Positions 1-5,876 of a stretch of 14,571 nucleotides of DNA are shown piece by piece. Below the pieces are notes generated by a model. It saw nothing but the letters and a program-made list of their open reading frames with translations, did not search any database and was not told the origin of the DNA. The first letter of the stretch is position 1; each line of letters opens with the position of its first letter. This DNA comes from Candidatus Pacearchaeota archaeon. Its GTDB lineage: Archaea; Nanoarchaeota; Nanoarchaeia; Pacearchaeales; GW2011-AR1. The DNA is taken from positions 1 to 14,571 of the forward strand of contig JALOBN010000056.1 of assembly GCA_023228245.1 (NCBI GenBank), read 5' to 3'. A program made the position numbers and the translations under genes.

Positions 1-286
1 TGGCCCGCTCATCATCGCTCATGAACGAAGGCTGTATCTGTGTCTCGCCGTCCTTGGCGTACTCCAGGACATACCCTCCAGAGCCATCGAGCATCGGATA
101 TTGAAGCCGGTTGATGATGTAGAACTTAGGCTTGGCCTCGACGCCTTTGGGTTTGTCATAGCTTGCAACGCGGAAAACCAAGAAGGTTAGGATCAAGGCG
201 ATGAGTAGCCAGAGGAGGATTCGCACCCATTCAGGGATACGGGTAAACATCCGGCCCGTGATGTACTCGAATTGTTTGGGCGTCAT
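1..286 (-). CDS. Small single-pass membrane protein, C-terminus cut by window edge
   Basis: The frame reads leftward off the window, so only the first ~95 residues are seen (MTPKQFEYITGRMF...). An amphipathic N-terminus is followed by one strong hydrophobic segment at about residues 16-35 (RILLWLLIALILTFLVFRV), then a charged soluble part. This suggests a membrane-anchored protein with its C-terminal domain on one side of the membrane. Two adjacent ATGs exist; the second (286) sits 5 nt from AGGAGG (292-297), the first (289) only 2 nt, so the second is preferred. The start overlaps the TGA of the upstream gene, so the two are probably translationally coupled. I do not recognise the family. 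Its position at the end of a run of small membrane proteins would suit an accessory or lysis-related role, but that is only inference. Confidence 0.75.
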   Translation of the reverse strand, partial: MTPKQFEYITGRMFTRIPEWVRILLWLLIALILTFLVFRVASYDKPKGVEAKPKFYIINRLQYPMLDGSGGYVLEYAKDGETQIQPSFMSDDERA

Positions 287-882
287 CATGGCCTCCTGTA
301 AACATAGAGAACGCCGCCGATATCGCACAGCAGACCATACCCACGCATCCATACGTCGAGGCGGTCGGTTGCGTGTTTTGAATATGGAAGGCCCGGATCG
401 GCTATTAGGCAAGAAACATAGAGGGCGAAATCAGATCGCGCCTGATCCCAAGCCTGATCCCGCGCCTGATACTGCGCCTGATCCCAAGCCTGATCCCGCG
501 TATCAAAAATCTTCCACCCTTTTTTTTCTTTGCCGTGGTTGTCGAACCATTTCACTTGCTTAATCGCTTCGATAAACTGTTTGGCATCCCTCCACCATTT
601 AGACGAAAGATGCCCGCGCGAATCATATCGAGCCCCGGCCCATCGCCCAGCCCTCGCCATCTTGTCCATGTGCCCGCGATTGATTTCCTTAGCTATCACG
701 GGCGGTATGTCGATAGCGCTTTCCTTATGCGTCCAGCCTTTCGCCTCGGGGAATATTTCCTCAATGGCCGCGTGCCCAATATGCTCTCGGATATCGTCGT
801 TAGGCCATCGAGCCTCGATGGTTGCATCATCGAGGAAATAAAGCTCCTTGCCTTTCTCAATCCATGAATAAAAATCGCACAC
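286..882 (-). CDS. Phage hypothetical protein with WDQA/RDQA tetrapeptide repeats
   Basis: 198 residues from a GTG start, chosen because GGAGGG lies about 7 nt upstream and no in-frame ATG is near. The N-terminus (MCDFYSWIEKGKELYFLDD) resembles a widespread group of phage hypothetical proteins that begin MCxFxS and often carry Ala-rich short repeats. Residues about 127-148 form a tandem array of four-residue units (RDQA, WDQA, QYQA, RDQA, WDQA) encoded by exact or near-exact 12-bp DNA repeats. The flanks are non-repetitive and Trp/Lys-rich before the array, with a hydrophobic C-terminus (YGLLCDIGGVLYVYRR). The function is not known. The array could form a helix with one face of Ala and Trp/Arg. 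The stop overlaps the next gene's ATG. Confidence 0.85.
   Translation of the reverse strand: MCDFYSWIEKGKELYFLDDATIEARWPNDDIREHIGHAAIEEIFPEAKGWTHKESAIDIPPVIAKEINRGHMDKMARAGRWAGARYDSRGHLSSKWWRDAKQFIEAIKQVKWFDNHGKEKKGWKIFDTRDQAWDQAQYQARDQAWDQARSDFALYVSCLIADPGLPYSKHATDRLDVWMRGYGLLCDIGGVLYVYRRP
441..500 (-). repeat. Five 12-bp tandem coding repeats
   Basis: Five consecutive 12-bp units on the plus strand: cctgatcccaag, cctgatcccgcg, cctgatactgcg, cctgatcccaag, cctgatcccgcg. Units 1-2 and 4-5 are an identical 24-bp block separated by one divergent unit. They lie in frame inside the gene at 286-882 and add or remove four residues per unit, so slippage or recombination would change the length without breaking the frame. 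Confidence 0.95.
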
Positions 883-1038
883 TTACCTACCCTCCATCTT
901 TCGTATCGCGTCCACCGTTTTGCCGTCCGCCAGTTCTACCAGGGCCGACAAGACCTCTACCTTGGAGCGCCGGAGCTTCCGGCTCATTCCTTCCAGCTTT
1001 TCCCGGATAGCAGGCTCGATCCGCCCACAGGAGTCCAC
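883..1038 (-). CDS. Overlapping +1-frame ORF, charged helical protein
   Basis: This frame is open from a TAG at 1051-1053 to a TAA that abuts the GTG of the next gene. From a GTG at 1036-1038 it gives 51 residues ending in EVLSALVELADGKTVDAIRK plus MEGR. Composition (Lys, Glu, Leu and Ala in helical spacing) is far more protein-like than the Gly/Arg-rich frame it overlaps. The start is poor: only a weak CGGGA precedes the GTG, and no ATG occurs before the internal MSRKLRRSK. It could be a separate embedded gene, or the continuation of the upstream membrane protein after a +1 frameshift or an assembly error. The function is unknown. Confidence 0.5.
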   Translation of the reverse strand: MDSCGRIEPAIREKLEGMSRKLRRSKVEVLSALVELADGKTVDAIRKMEGR

Positions 1039-1099
1039 CGATCCCGATAACTAGAAACGCAACCGCAAGCGCGATGTACCAGAATAGATACGCGGTCAT
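887..1099 (-). CDS. Small membrane protein; 3' half overlaps a better-looking second frame
   Basis: 70 residues from an ATG with AAGGAGG 7 nt upstream. The start overlaps the TGA of the 25-29 residue gene upstream (ATGA). Residues 4-26 (LFWYIALAVAFLVIGIGGLLWA) are a clear transmembrane segment. The remainder in this frame is Gly/Arg/Pro-rich and looks like a non-coding shadow. The +1 frame over the same DNA encodes a typical charged helical protein instead (see 883-1038). Either this is a short membrane protein with a disordered tail, or the true product switches frame after the membrane segment, or the two are overlapping genes as in phage spanin pairs. I am confident in the start and the membrane segment, not in the C-terminal 35 residues. 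Confidence 0.6.
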   Translation of the reverse strand: MTAYLFWYIALAVAFLVIGIGGLLWADRACYPGKAGRNEPEAPALQGRGLVGPGRTGGRQNGGRDTKDGG

Positions 1100-1173
1100 T
1101 TTGTCGCCTCCTTGTTGGCTTCGTCGATCAAGTCTAGTAGGCCCATGCCGAAGTCCTCCAAAGCTATATCCAT
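1096..1173 (-). CDS. 25-residue acidic small protein (29 residues from outer ATG)
   Basis: A short ORF, MDIALEDFGMGLLDLIDEANKEATK, ends with a TGA that overlaps the next ATG (ATGA). The inner ATG at 1173 is preceded by GGAGG at 5 nt. An outer in-frame ATG at 1185 (adding MEDD) contains that GGAGG and coincides with the predicted transcription start of the promoter at 1192-1219. The inner start is therefore preferred, although leaderless initiation at the outer one is possible. The peptide is acidic and amphipathic. Its role may simply be to couple translation into the following membrane protein gene. Confidence 0.6.
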   Translation of the reverse strand: MDIALEDFGMGLLDLIDEANKEATK

Positions 1174-1191
1174 ATCGTCCTCCATGCCTTA

Positions 1192-1219
1192 ATTATAGCG
1201 CACTAATCCTGTTTGTCAA
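1192..1219 (-). promoter_or_regulatory. Sigma70-type promoter, both boxes perfect
   Basis: On the minus strand a perfect -35 TTGACA (1214-1219) and a perfect -10 TATAAT (1192-1197) are separated by 16 bp. The -35 overlaps the stop codon of the lipase gene (GAT TGA CA). Predicted +1 is near 1185, exactly on an ATGGAGG box. It would drive the small gene at 1096 and the membrane/repeat protein genes after it. Confidence 0.8.
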
Positions 1220-1800
1220 TCCTGAATCGCATAATAATTCCCATGGTCTGCCACCGTAGGCCAGCCATATTTTCCCGTCCTGACGCGCTGCCCGACGTGC
1301 TCATATCCGAACATCCACGGCGGTAGATGCACAAAGATATCTCTAAAATCATAGACTCGATGCAAGTTCTCGAAGCGTTCCCGAACCAAGCGCGGGAGCA
1401 TCCAGCATACCCGAGGTGCTCCGAAAGTCCATGTCTCCACGTCCGGGCAGATATTCCACCATACCCACTCATGCAACAGCGTAGCGTAAGCCCCCCCAGC
1501 CGAGTATCCGGCGATATAGACAGACTTAGCGCCCATGAGACGCGGCCCGATGATATCAATTACCGACTTGAAGCCACGCGCGAAGCCTTGATGCGTGTAC
1601 CACTTGATAGGCTCCCTACGATAGAGCTTTACCGGAAAGTCGGCATCGTTGATTATGTCGCGCGTCTGTCGGATGTCGGTATACTGAAAAAATACGCGCT
1701 TGTTGCCTTCGCCGTCATCGGAGATGCGGAACTCGATATCGTCGCCTGCGGTTTCCCATGGGCCTTGAATGCACTCGTAGAATCTTTCGCGTAATGTCAT
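1216..1800 (-). CDS. Class 3 lipase (alpha/beta hydrolase)
   Basis: 194 residues. The class 3 lipase (Lipase_3) landmarks appear in order: HQGF at 70-73 (HxGF loop near the oxyanion hole), the nucleophile elbow GYSAGG with Ser100, TFGAPR at 125-130 (cognate of the family's TFGxPRVGN), Asp154 in RDIFVHLPP (acid residue before the LPP motif), and His186 in ADHGNYY. Together these give a complete Ser-Asp-His triad, so the enzyme is probably active on an ester lipid. No signal peptide or membrane segment is seen, so it would act in the cytoplasm or after lysis. It has its own promoter (1819-1847) and GGAGG close to the ATG. Possible roles are membrane disruption at lysis or altering host lipids; the sequence does not say which. 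Confidence 0.9.
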   Translation of the reverse strand: MTLRERFYECIQGPWETAGDDIEFRISDDGEGNKRVFFQYTDIRQTRDIINDADFPVKLYRREPIKWYTHQGFARGFKSVIDIIGPRLMGAKSVYIAGYSAGGAYATLLHEWVWWNICPDVETWTFGAPRVCWMLPRLVRERFENLHRVYDFRDIFVHLPPWMFGYEHVGQRVRTGKYGWPTVADHGNYYAIQD

Positions 1801-1818
1801 CGTCCCTCCATCAAGATC

Positions 1819-1847
1819 ATTCTATCACGGTTTTTCTATGCCGTCAA
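1819..1847 (-). promoter_or_regulatory. Promoter for the lipase gene
   Basis: On the minus strand TTGACG (1842-1847), a 17-bp spacer and TAGAAT (1819-1824), with an extended -10 (TGa before TAGAAT). Predicted +1 is at 1811-1812, on an ATGGAGG box whose GGAGG serves as ribosome binding site for the lipase ATG at 1800. The region 1801-1848 is otherwise non-coding. The -35 begins one base past the HNH gene's stop. Confidence 0.7.
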
Positions 1848-1848
1848 T

Positions 1849-2154
1849 CTATTTCGTATTCCTTCCCATTCTTAGCCTAGCCGCTACAATCTTGGGGCCG
1901 ATGTGCGGATATCGTTCGATAAAGCGACGATTCCCAAGCTGATGGATCCCGGGAGTATGGCAAAAAAAGCAAAGCGCAAGGAAGTTCCAATCCTCGGTTG
2001 GCCCGCCTGATTTTTCGGTCACGATGTGGTGCGTACAGGTTGACGGCACTTGCCGACAGGCTTCGCAGATCGGATGCGCCTCGCGGTAGGCTTGCATGAT
2101 CTTGCGTTCCTTGACGGGCCGGGAATGATGCTTGAAGGAGTAGGGCTTATACAT
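1849..2154 (-). CDS. HNH endonuclease
   Basis: 101 residues with the zinc-stabilised HNH arrangement common in phages: C30-E-A-C33, THHI at 41-44 with the catalytic His pair, EDWNFLAL with Asn57, and C62-F-F-C65-H. The basic N-terminus (KHHSRPVKERK) and C-terminus suit DNA binding. It is probably a metal-dependent DNA nicking or cleaving enzyme. It begins 3 bp after the helicase stop with no clear ribosome binding site, so translation is probably coupled to the helicase. In many phages a small HNH protein lies beside the terminase genes and aids packaging. Here it lies beside replication genes, so packaging, recombination or homing remain open. Confidence 0.88.
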   Translation of the reverse strand: MYKPYSFKHHSRPVKERKIMQAYREAHPICEACRQVPSTCTHHIVTEKSGGPTEDWNFLALCFFCHTPGIHQLGNRRFIERYPHIGPKIVAARLRMGRNTK

Positions 2155-2157
2155 TGG

Positions 2158-3435
2158 CTACCATCTTTCAACCTCCGCTTGCCTGAATCGCATCTTGTTC
2201 TTGTGGAATAGCAACGGAATATCTCCGCAAGGCCCGTTTCGTTGCTTCGCTAGAATCAGTGTTATTTTCTGGACGTCGCCGCCTTCCGAGTATGGCCCGT
2301 TATCCCAAAGGAACATGATGCCGTCAGAGTCCTGCTCGATTGAACCCGATTCGCGGATGTTCGCCATTGTGGGCCGCTTGCCTTCGGCGTCTCGCGTTAC
2401 CTGAGATAGCGCGACTATCGGTATGCCAAGCTCACGCGAAAGCCCCTTTAGTGAGCGCGATATATCTGCAATCTGCTCATGACGCGGGATGTCTTTATTC
2501 TCATTTGATATCAAGCCGATGTAGTCGATGAAAATGATGTCCACCTTCTCTTTTCGCCGCATCTTTCGGGCCTCTGATATCAGCTGCGTTTTCGTTATGT
2601 TCGCAGTATCGCATATATACAGACCTTTTTCAACCAGCTCAGCCATAGCTTCCTGGATTGCGGCCATGTCGCCAGATGCCATAAAGCCCGAACGGATGCG
2701 CGAATGGTCTACGCTTGACCGATCCGATATATCCCGCTTGATAAGGCTCGCCGCGCTCATTTCAGCCGAGAAAAAGCCGACCTTGTAGCCTAGTCCGGTT
2801 TTCGGGTTTTTCGCGTTGATAGCCGATGACGCACAATTCAAGGCGATGGCGGTCTTTCCCGTGCTCGGGCGAGCGCCGATAACGTAGTACTCCGGTTGCC
2901 AGCCGTTCAGCATCGTGTCGAGTTTTTCAAATCCGGTTGGTATCCCTGACAGCGCACCTTTCAGCGCGTGGGCTTTCTCGATCTGGTCTATCACGTCGGG
3001 AATGATCGCCGATACGTGCTTGTAGCCGCTTTCGGTTTGTTCGGATATCTCGGTTAGCGACTTTTCGCAATAGTCTGCGATTTGTCCGCTCTTACAATCA
3101 TCCTTGACGTGCGCCGCTATCCCTTTCGCCATATCGAAAAACGCCCGCTTCTTGGAAAGCTCGGAAAGGTCGGCATAGTATTGAGCGCCGTTGACAAGCG
3201 ATCCGCAATCGGTAAGCCCCGCGATGAAAACAGCCTTGTCAGGCATCCGCAAGCGAAGCTCTACAAGATCGGCCCGGTTGCCTCGCGCGATAGCCTTACT
3301 GATTTCCCGCCAGACTTCGCGGTTTAGCGCATCAGAGAATAGGCTATCGGTTACGCGCATTTCGTCCAGGATCCGATTATCGTAGAGGATACAGCCAAGC
3401 AAGGCGCGCTCGGTTAGCGGGTTGGTTAATTCCAT
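2158..3435 (-). CDS. dnaB-like: Replicative DNA helicase, DnaB family
   Basis: 425 residues, close to the usual DnaB length. The N-terminal domain starts NPLTERALLGCIL and runs to about residue 100. The RecA-like motor begins near 160: Walker A GARPSTGKT (187-195), catalytic Glu225 in FFSAEM, Walker B VDIIFIDY (298-305), LSQVTRD (343-349), and the KQRNGPCG region (397-404) with the likely arginine finger. It should form the hexameric ring that unwinds the phage fork, loaded by the replisome organiser encoded upstream. It lacks a good ribosome binding site, but its ATG overlaps the TAA of a 36-residue membrane peptide (TAATG), which explains its translation by coupling. Confidence 0.95.
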   Translation of the reverse strand: MELTNPLTERALLGCILYDNRILDEMRVTDSLFSDALNREVWREISKAIARGNRADLVELRLRMPDKAVFIAGLTDCGSLVNGAQYYADLSELSKKRAFFDMAKGIAAHVKDDCKSGQIADYCEKSLTEISEQTESGYKHVSAIIPDVIDQIEKAHALKGALSGIPTGFEKLDTMLNGWQPEYYVIGARPSTGKTAIALNCASSAINAKNPKTGLGYKVGFFSAEMSAASLIKRDISDRSSVDHSRIRSGFMASGDMAAIQEAMAELVEKGLYICDTANITKTQLISEARKMRRKEKVDIIFIDYIGLISNENKDIPRHEQIADISRSLKGLSRELGIPIVALSQVTRDAEGKRPTMANIRESGSIEQDSDGIMFLWDNGPYSEGGDVQKITLILAKQRNGPCGDIPLLFHKNKMRFRQAEVERW

Positions 3436-3545
3436 TAAGAAAAATACCCATGCTTATGCCAATCTCCTATTACCCAGCCAAGCCCAACGCCAGCCAAGAA
3501 AATGAAGATCGCCAATAATATCAAGCATAAGCCTAATTCGCTCAT
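3435..3545 (-). CDS. 36-residue single-pass membrane peptide coupled to the helicase
   Basis: A short ORF whose first 20 residues are MSELGLCLILLAIFIFLAGV, continuing GLGWVIGDWHKHGYFS. It has an excellent AAGGAGG 4 nt before its ATG and its own promoter just upstream. Residues 5-26 form one transmembrane helix. The TAA overlaps the helicase ATG (TAATG), and the helicase lacks a ribosome binding site, so ribosomes finishing this peptide probably start the helicase. It may be no more than a coupling leader, but the clean membrane helix suggests the peptide itself has a role. Confidence 0.8.
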   Translation of the reverse strand: MSELGLCLILLAIFIFLAGVGLGWVIGDWHKHGYFS

Positions 3546-3560
3546 ATATCCTCCTTACTC

Positions 3561-3588
3561 ATCATAGCACGGTTTTCAGATTATGCAA
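3561..3588 (-). promoter_or_regulatory. Promoter for the membrane peptide and helicase genes
   Basis: On the minus strand TTGCAT (3583-3588), a 16-bp spacer and TATGAT (3561-3566). The spacer contains gaaaaccgtg, nearly identical to the spacer of the lipase promoter (gaaaaaccgtg). Predicted +1 is around 3554, directly at the AAGGAGG ribosome binding site, so the leader would be only about 10 nt. Confidence 0.55.
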
Positions 3589-3590
3589 GG

Positions 3591-3803
3591 CTATTCCGTG
3601 TACGGTAATTCGTAGTATGAACTAGCCTTTATTTTACCGCCCGGTGTTACTTGTATGTCAAGCTCTTCCTTATTCGTCATGATGCAAATCCACACATTCC
3701 CGCGCCGATCATGGCATATTCGAGAAACATCCGCTGCGCCGTAGATAAAACCGAAGCGAGTGTCTTCCTCGGATACTTCAACCGGGTCAGCTTTCTTCTT
3801 CAT
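3591..3803 (-). CDS. Hypothetical small protein, 70 residues
   Basis: The start at 3803 (MKKKADPVEVSEED) is chosen because AGGAGG lies 4 nt upstream. A longer form from 3830 would add nine residues with no support. A charged N-terminus is followed by a beta-rich core (FGFIYGAADVSRICHDRRGN, then VWICIMTNKEELDIQVTPGG). No domain is recognised. Its ATG overlaps the TGA of an orphan reading frame carrying a copy of the replisome organiser's Cys-rich tail (3800-3919). Together with the ribosome binding site, this resembles the junction at the end of the replisome organiser gene. Confidence 0.75.
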   Translation of the reverse strand: MKKKADPVEVSEEDTRFGFIYGAADVSRICHDRRGNVWICIMTNKEELDIQVTPGGKIKASSYYELPYTE

Positions 3804-3919
3804 ACAACCTCCTGATGATATCTCTCGCACTCTGGATTACCGCACTTGCCAGCGTTGGCATTACCTTCCGGCAATAGCTCGCACGCGTCATTCGCGTATT
3901 TCGCGTTTAGGTGTATCGT
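3800..3919 (-). pseudogene. Orphan Cys/His-rich tail, paralogous to the replisome organiser C-terminus
   Basis: This reading frame has no normal start codon (open from a TAG at 3920-3922). It encodes DACELLPEGNANAGKCGNPE followed by CERYHQEVV. It aligns with the replisome organiser tail TCQLLPDGVPNAGTCQNDEC then DMYHRRQE, sharing the pattern CxLLP[DE]GxxNAGxCxNxECxxYH. The downstream junction is also alike: a CAT codon, AGGAGG, then ATGAAG overlapping the stop. The frame is +1 relative to the C-terminus of the gene at 3888-4235, which it overlaps. It could be the decayed end of a duplicated gene, or the C-terminal part of the 3888 protein reached by a frameshift or hidden by an indel. No independent translation start is visible. 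Confidence 0.6.
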
Positions 3920-4235
3920 CTACTGTTTCGATATATTTCGCCTCAAAGCATTCACACGCGCATCCATCGCCGACAAACCGCTCGATGTCTCCAGCCGCGT
4001 TATCCGCGCACCATGATCCATGGTTACGATGAAACTCAAAATCTTCCGCTTCCCAATGATGAGGTATATCGATTTCAATCTCGAATCGATACTCAACTTT
4101 GACGCGCTTAGTTACGCACACGCAATCTTTCCCATGCGGCGTCCCTATTTTTTTGTTGCAATAAAAACACTCATCCGGATTTCCGGCTGGGCGTATCCCG
4201 TCATCGTGTTCATCGACTAACGGCCAATCCTTCAT
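3888..4235 (-). CDS. Cys/His-rich hypothetical protein, probably zinc-binding
   Basis: 115 residues; AGGAGG lies 5 nt before the ATG, which overlaps the TGA of the replisome organiser (ATGA). CFYC at 23-26, with His34 and CVC at 38-40, forms a likely metal site. A beta-strand segment follows (VKVEYRFEIEIDI), then a second Cys cluster with CAC at 92-94 and C96. No family is recognised. The acidic C-terminus ends at a TGA inside the orphan Cys-rich frame at 3800-3919, which may be its true C-terminus. Position suggests an accessory of phage replication, which is inference. Confidence 0.75.
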   Translation of the reverse strand: MKDWPLVDEHDDGIRPAGNPDECFYCNKKIGTPHGKDCVCVTKRVKVEYRFEIEIDIPHHWEAEDFEFHRNHGSWCADNAAGDIERFVGDGCACECFEAKYIETVDDTPKREIRE

Positions 4236-5143
4236 TCTTGCCTCCTATGATACATATCGCACTCGTCATTCTGGCAGGTTCCCGCATTCGGTACGCCATC
4301 TGGTAGTAGTTGACAGGTACACGCCTTGCAACGTGGTACTTGCTTCTTCACGTCCGTCGCGCCTCGGCACGTCTCGAATAGCCCGCCCGTGAAAAACTGC
4401 CTTGACGATACCTTGGCAGTCATCCACGTGTTAGGATTGTCGCGCTCTTTCTTGTAGTTGTCAAGGGAATTGAGAACGATATCTGAATGGAAGCCTTCGA
4501 TAGCCCGAGCAATCTCCCGCCATTCGCGCTGTATCCAGTACATGTAATCGCAGTCTTTCGTGACTCCTGGTATAGCCTGCCATTTATCGTAGATGAGTTT
4601 AGGAAGGTTTGAGGGATGCTTTATTGATTCAAGTACACCTACACTCACTTCCGGGGCTTCTGTGTGTGTATCTGTATCTATCTCTTTCTCTATATCTAAC
4701 TCTAACTCTGGTGCCCGTTTTTGGGACAAGTCTGGACAATGTCCTTCTTGTTCTTTTGGCGCAATGATTTGCTTCGCCTTTTCCCGGTAATCCCGCTTCC
4801 TTATGGCGTCGCTAGTCTCACTCCCTATCATCCCTTGAACTTGGTTCATAAAGAGCGTTCCATCGTCTTCCCATTCCATCATGCCAAGCTCGCCGAATAG
4901 CTTACACGCTGACCTTACCACGTCGATATTGGTATCCGTGATGGTTGAAAGCATCTTTTCGTCGTATGGGATCGTCTCAGAAAAGCGGAGATACCCTTCA
5001 TGGTCGATGCTCTCTACAAGCAATTTCATGTAGAAAAGGAGATAGTCTTTCCCGTTCTCGAGGCTTTCGACTATTCGGATATCGTGGCGTTTGAAGAAGT
5101 CGCGCTTGAGTTTAAGCCAGTAGTATTTGTGGGTATCAGCCAT
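4232..5143 (-). CDS. Phage replisome organiser / replication initiator
   Basis: 303 residues from the ATG at 5143 (MADTHKYYWLKLKRDFF), placed 1 bp after the upstream stop. An ATG eight codons earlier is possible but departs from the family's usual start. Residues 1-120 match the phage replisome organiser N-terminal family: YYWLKLKRDFF, winged-helix-like YLLFYMKLLVES and FGELGMMEW. A low-complexity acidic linker follows (145-165, LELDIEKEIDTDTHTE). A helical domain (185-260, IYDKWQAIPG to NPNTWMTAKV) is like those that recruit helicase. The tail has C272, C275, C277, C290, C295 and H299, a probable zinc site. It would bind the phage origin and load the DnaB-like helicase encoded four reading frames downstream. 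Confidence 0.88.
   Translation of the reverse strand: MADTHKYYWLKLKRDFFKRHDIRIVESLENGKDYLLFYMKLLVESIDHEGYLRFSETIPYDEKMLSTITDTNIDVVRSACKLFGELGMMEWEDDGTLFMNQVQGMIGSETSDAIRKRDYREKAKQIIAPKEQEGHCPDLSQKRAPELELDIEKEIDTDTHTEAPEVSVGVLESIKHPSNLPKLIYDKWQAIPGVTKDCDYMYWIQREWREIARAIEGFHSDIVLNSLDNYKKERDNPNTWMTAKVSSRQFFTGGLFETCRGATDVKKQVPRCKACTCQLLPDGVPNAGTCQNDECDMYHRRQE
4661..4714 (-). repeat. Short-period purine-rich repeat tract inside the initiator gene
   Basis: On the coding strand a low-complexity run of GAGTTA, GATATAGAG and AGATACAGATAC units encodes the acidic linker. Initiator genes of lambdoid and related phages often carry the replication origin as repeats inside the gene. This tract is therefore a candidate, although the repeats are imperfect and may reflect only the Glu/Asp-rich linker. 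Confidence 0.45.
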
Positions 5144-5144
5144 A

Positions 5145-5876
5145 TTACTTCTTTGCCTGTAAGTCATTCGCGATACCCTTGCATACCTTTATGATATTGT
5201 AGCAAGCCTCGATTCTACGATTATCATCGGCTAATGTTTCAAGATAATCCATAATGGCGTCAACGAATGGATCGTCTTTCCCCTCATGAGATACCCTGAT
5301 TCTCTCTTTGAAGTCTTGACGTTTAGCTATCCCGGTTGACAAATCAGAAAGCAACGAATTAACATCCTCAAATGCGTGCGCCCTTTCCGATGCCTTTGCG
5401 CTCCTTTTTTCTGTTTCAAGCCTTATTCTTTCTTTTAATTCAGCAGTCGATTTATCACGCTCTTTTTCTTCTTGCGCTAATTTATCATCTGTCCCACGTC
5501 GCCAACCATCTGGCCTTATGCCGGTTTTATTAAACTCGATAATCCTTAATCTTGCCTTTTTACCTTCCGATAGTTTTTCTTGAGCCTCAAGAGTTTCTAC
5601 TTGCTTATATGCTTCTTGCAAATCCGACACTCTGTCGGTTTTGTCGCGATGCTGGAATACCTGGATATACCTTTGGGCGGTTCTTTCTGTAAATGGAAGA
5701 GTTTTCACCCATGGCAAGAAGTCCCCGTGTTCTTTCTTTTCTTTTACACTAGAAAGGATCTCTCCAATACGGATAGCGTCTTGAACGCTTGTACGCATTT
5801 TCGCTTCTATTCCTTCATGCAAGCGTTTAATCTCTTGCGAAGCGTTATCGATTGATACTTGAGGATAATCATCCAT
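5145..5876 (-). CDS. DUF3102-like DNA-associated protein with coiled coil
   Basis: 243 residues; the start has AAGGAG 7 nt upstream and overlaps the antirepressor stop by 8 bp. The N-terminal half (AIRIGEILSSVKEKKEHGDFLPWV, then PFTERTAQRYIQVF) matches the DUF3102 pattern: a helix with IGExL, HGxxxxW, and a helix-turn-helix-like SERTAQRY segment. That family is found in plasmids and phages beside replication or partition genes. Residues 130-170 are highly charged and probably a coiled coil (KLAQEEKERDKSTAELKERI). The C-terminal 70 residues are helical. A role in DNA binding at the origin or in replication control is suggested by position and fold, not proven. Confidence 0.72.
   Translation of the reverse strand: MDDYPQVSIDNASQEIKRLHEGIEAKMRTSVQDAIRIGEILSSVKEKKEHGDFLPWVKTLPFTERTAQRYIQVFQHRDKTDRVSDLQEAYKQVETLEAQEKLSEGKKARLRIIEFNKTGIRPDGWRRGTDDKLAQEEKERDKSTAELKERIRLETEKRSAKASERAHAFEDVNSLLSDLSTGIAKRQDFKERIRVSHEGKDDPFVDAIMDYLETLADDNRRIEACYNIIKVCKGIANDLQAKK

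Noticed and set aside
1327..1794. A 155-codon plus-strand ORF
   Set aside because: It is the antisense of the lipase gene, whose full set of catalytic motifs proves the minus strand is coding.
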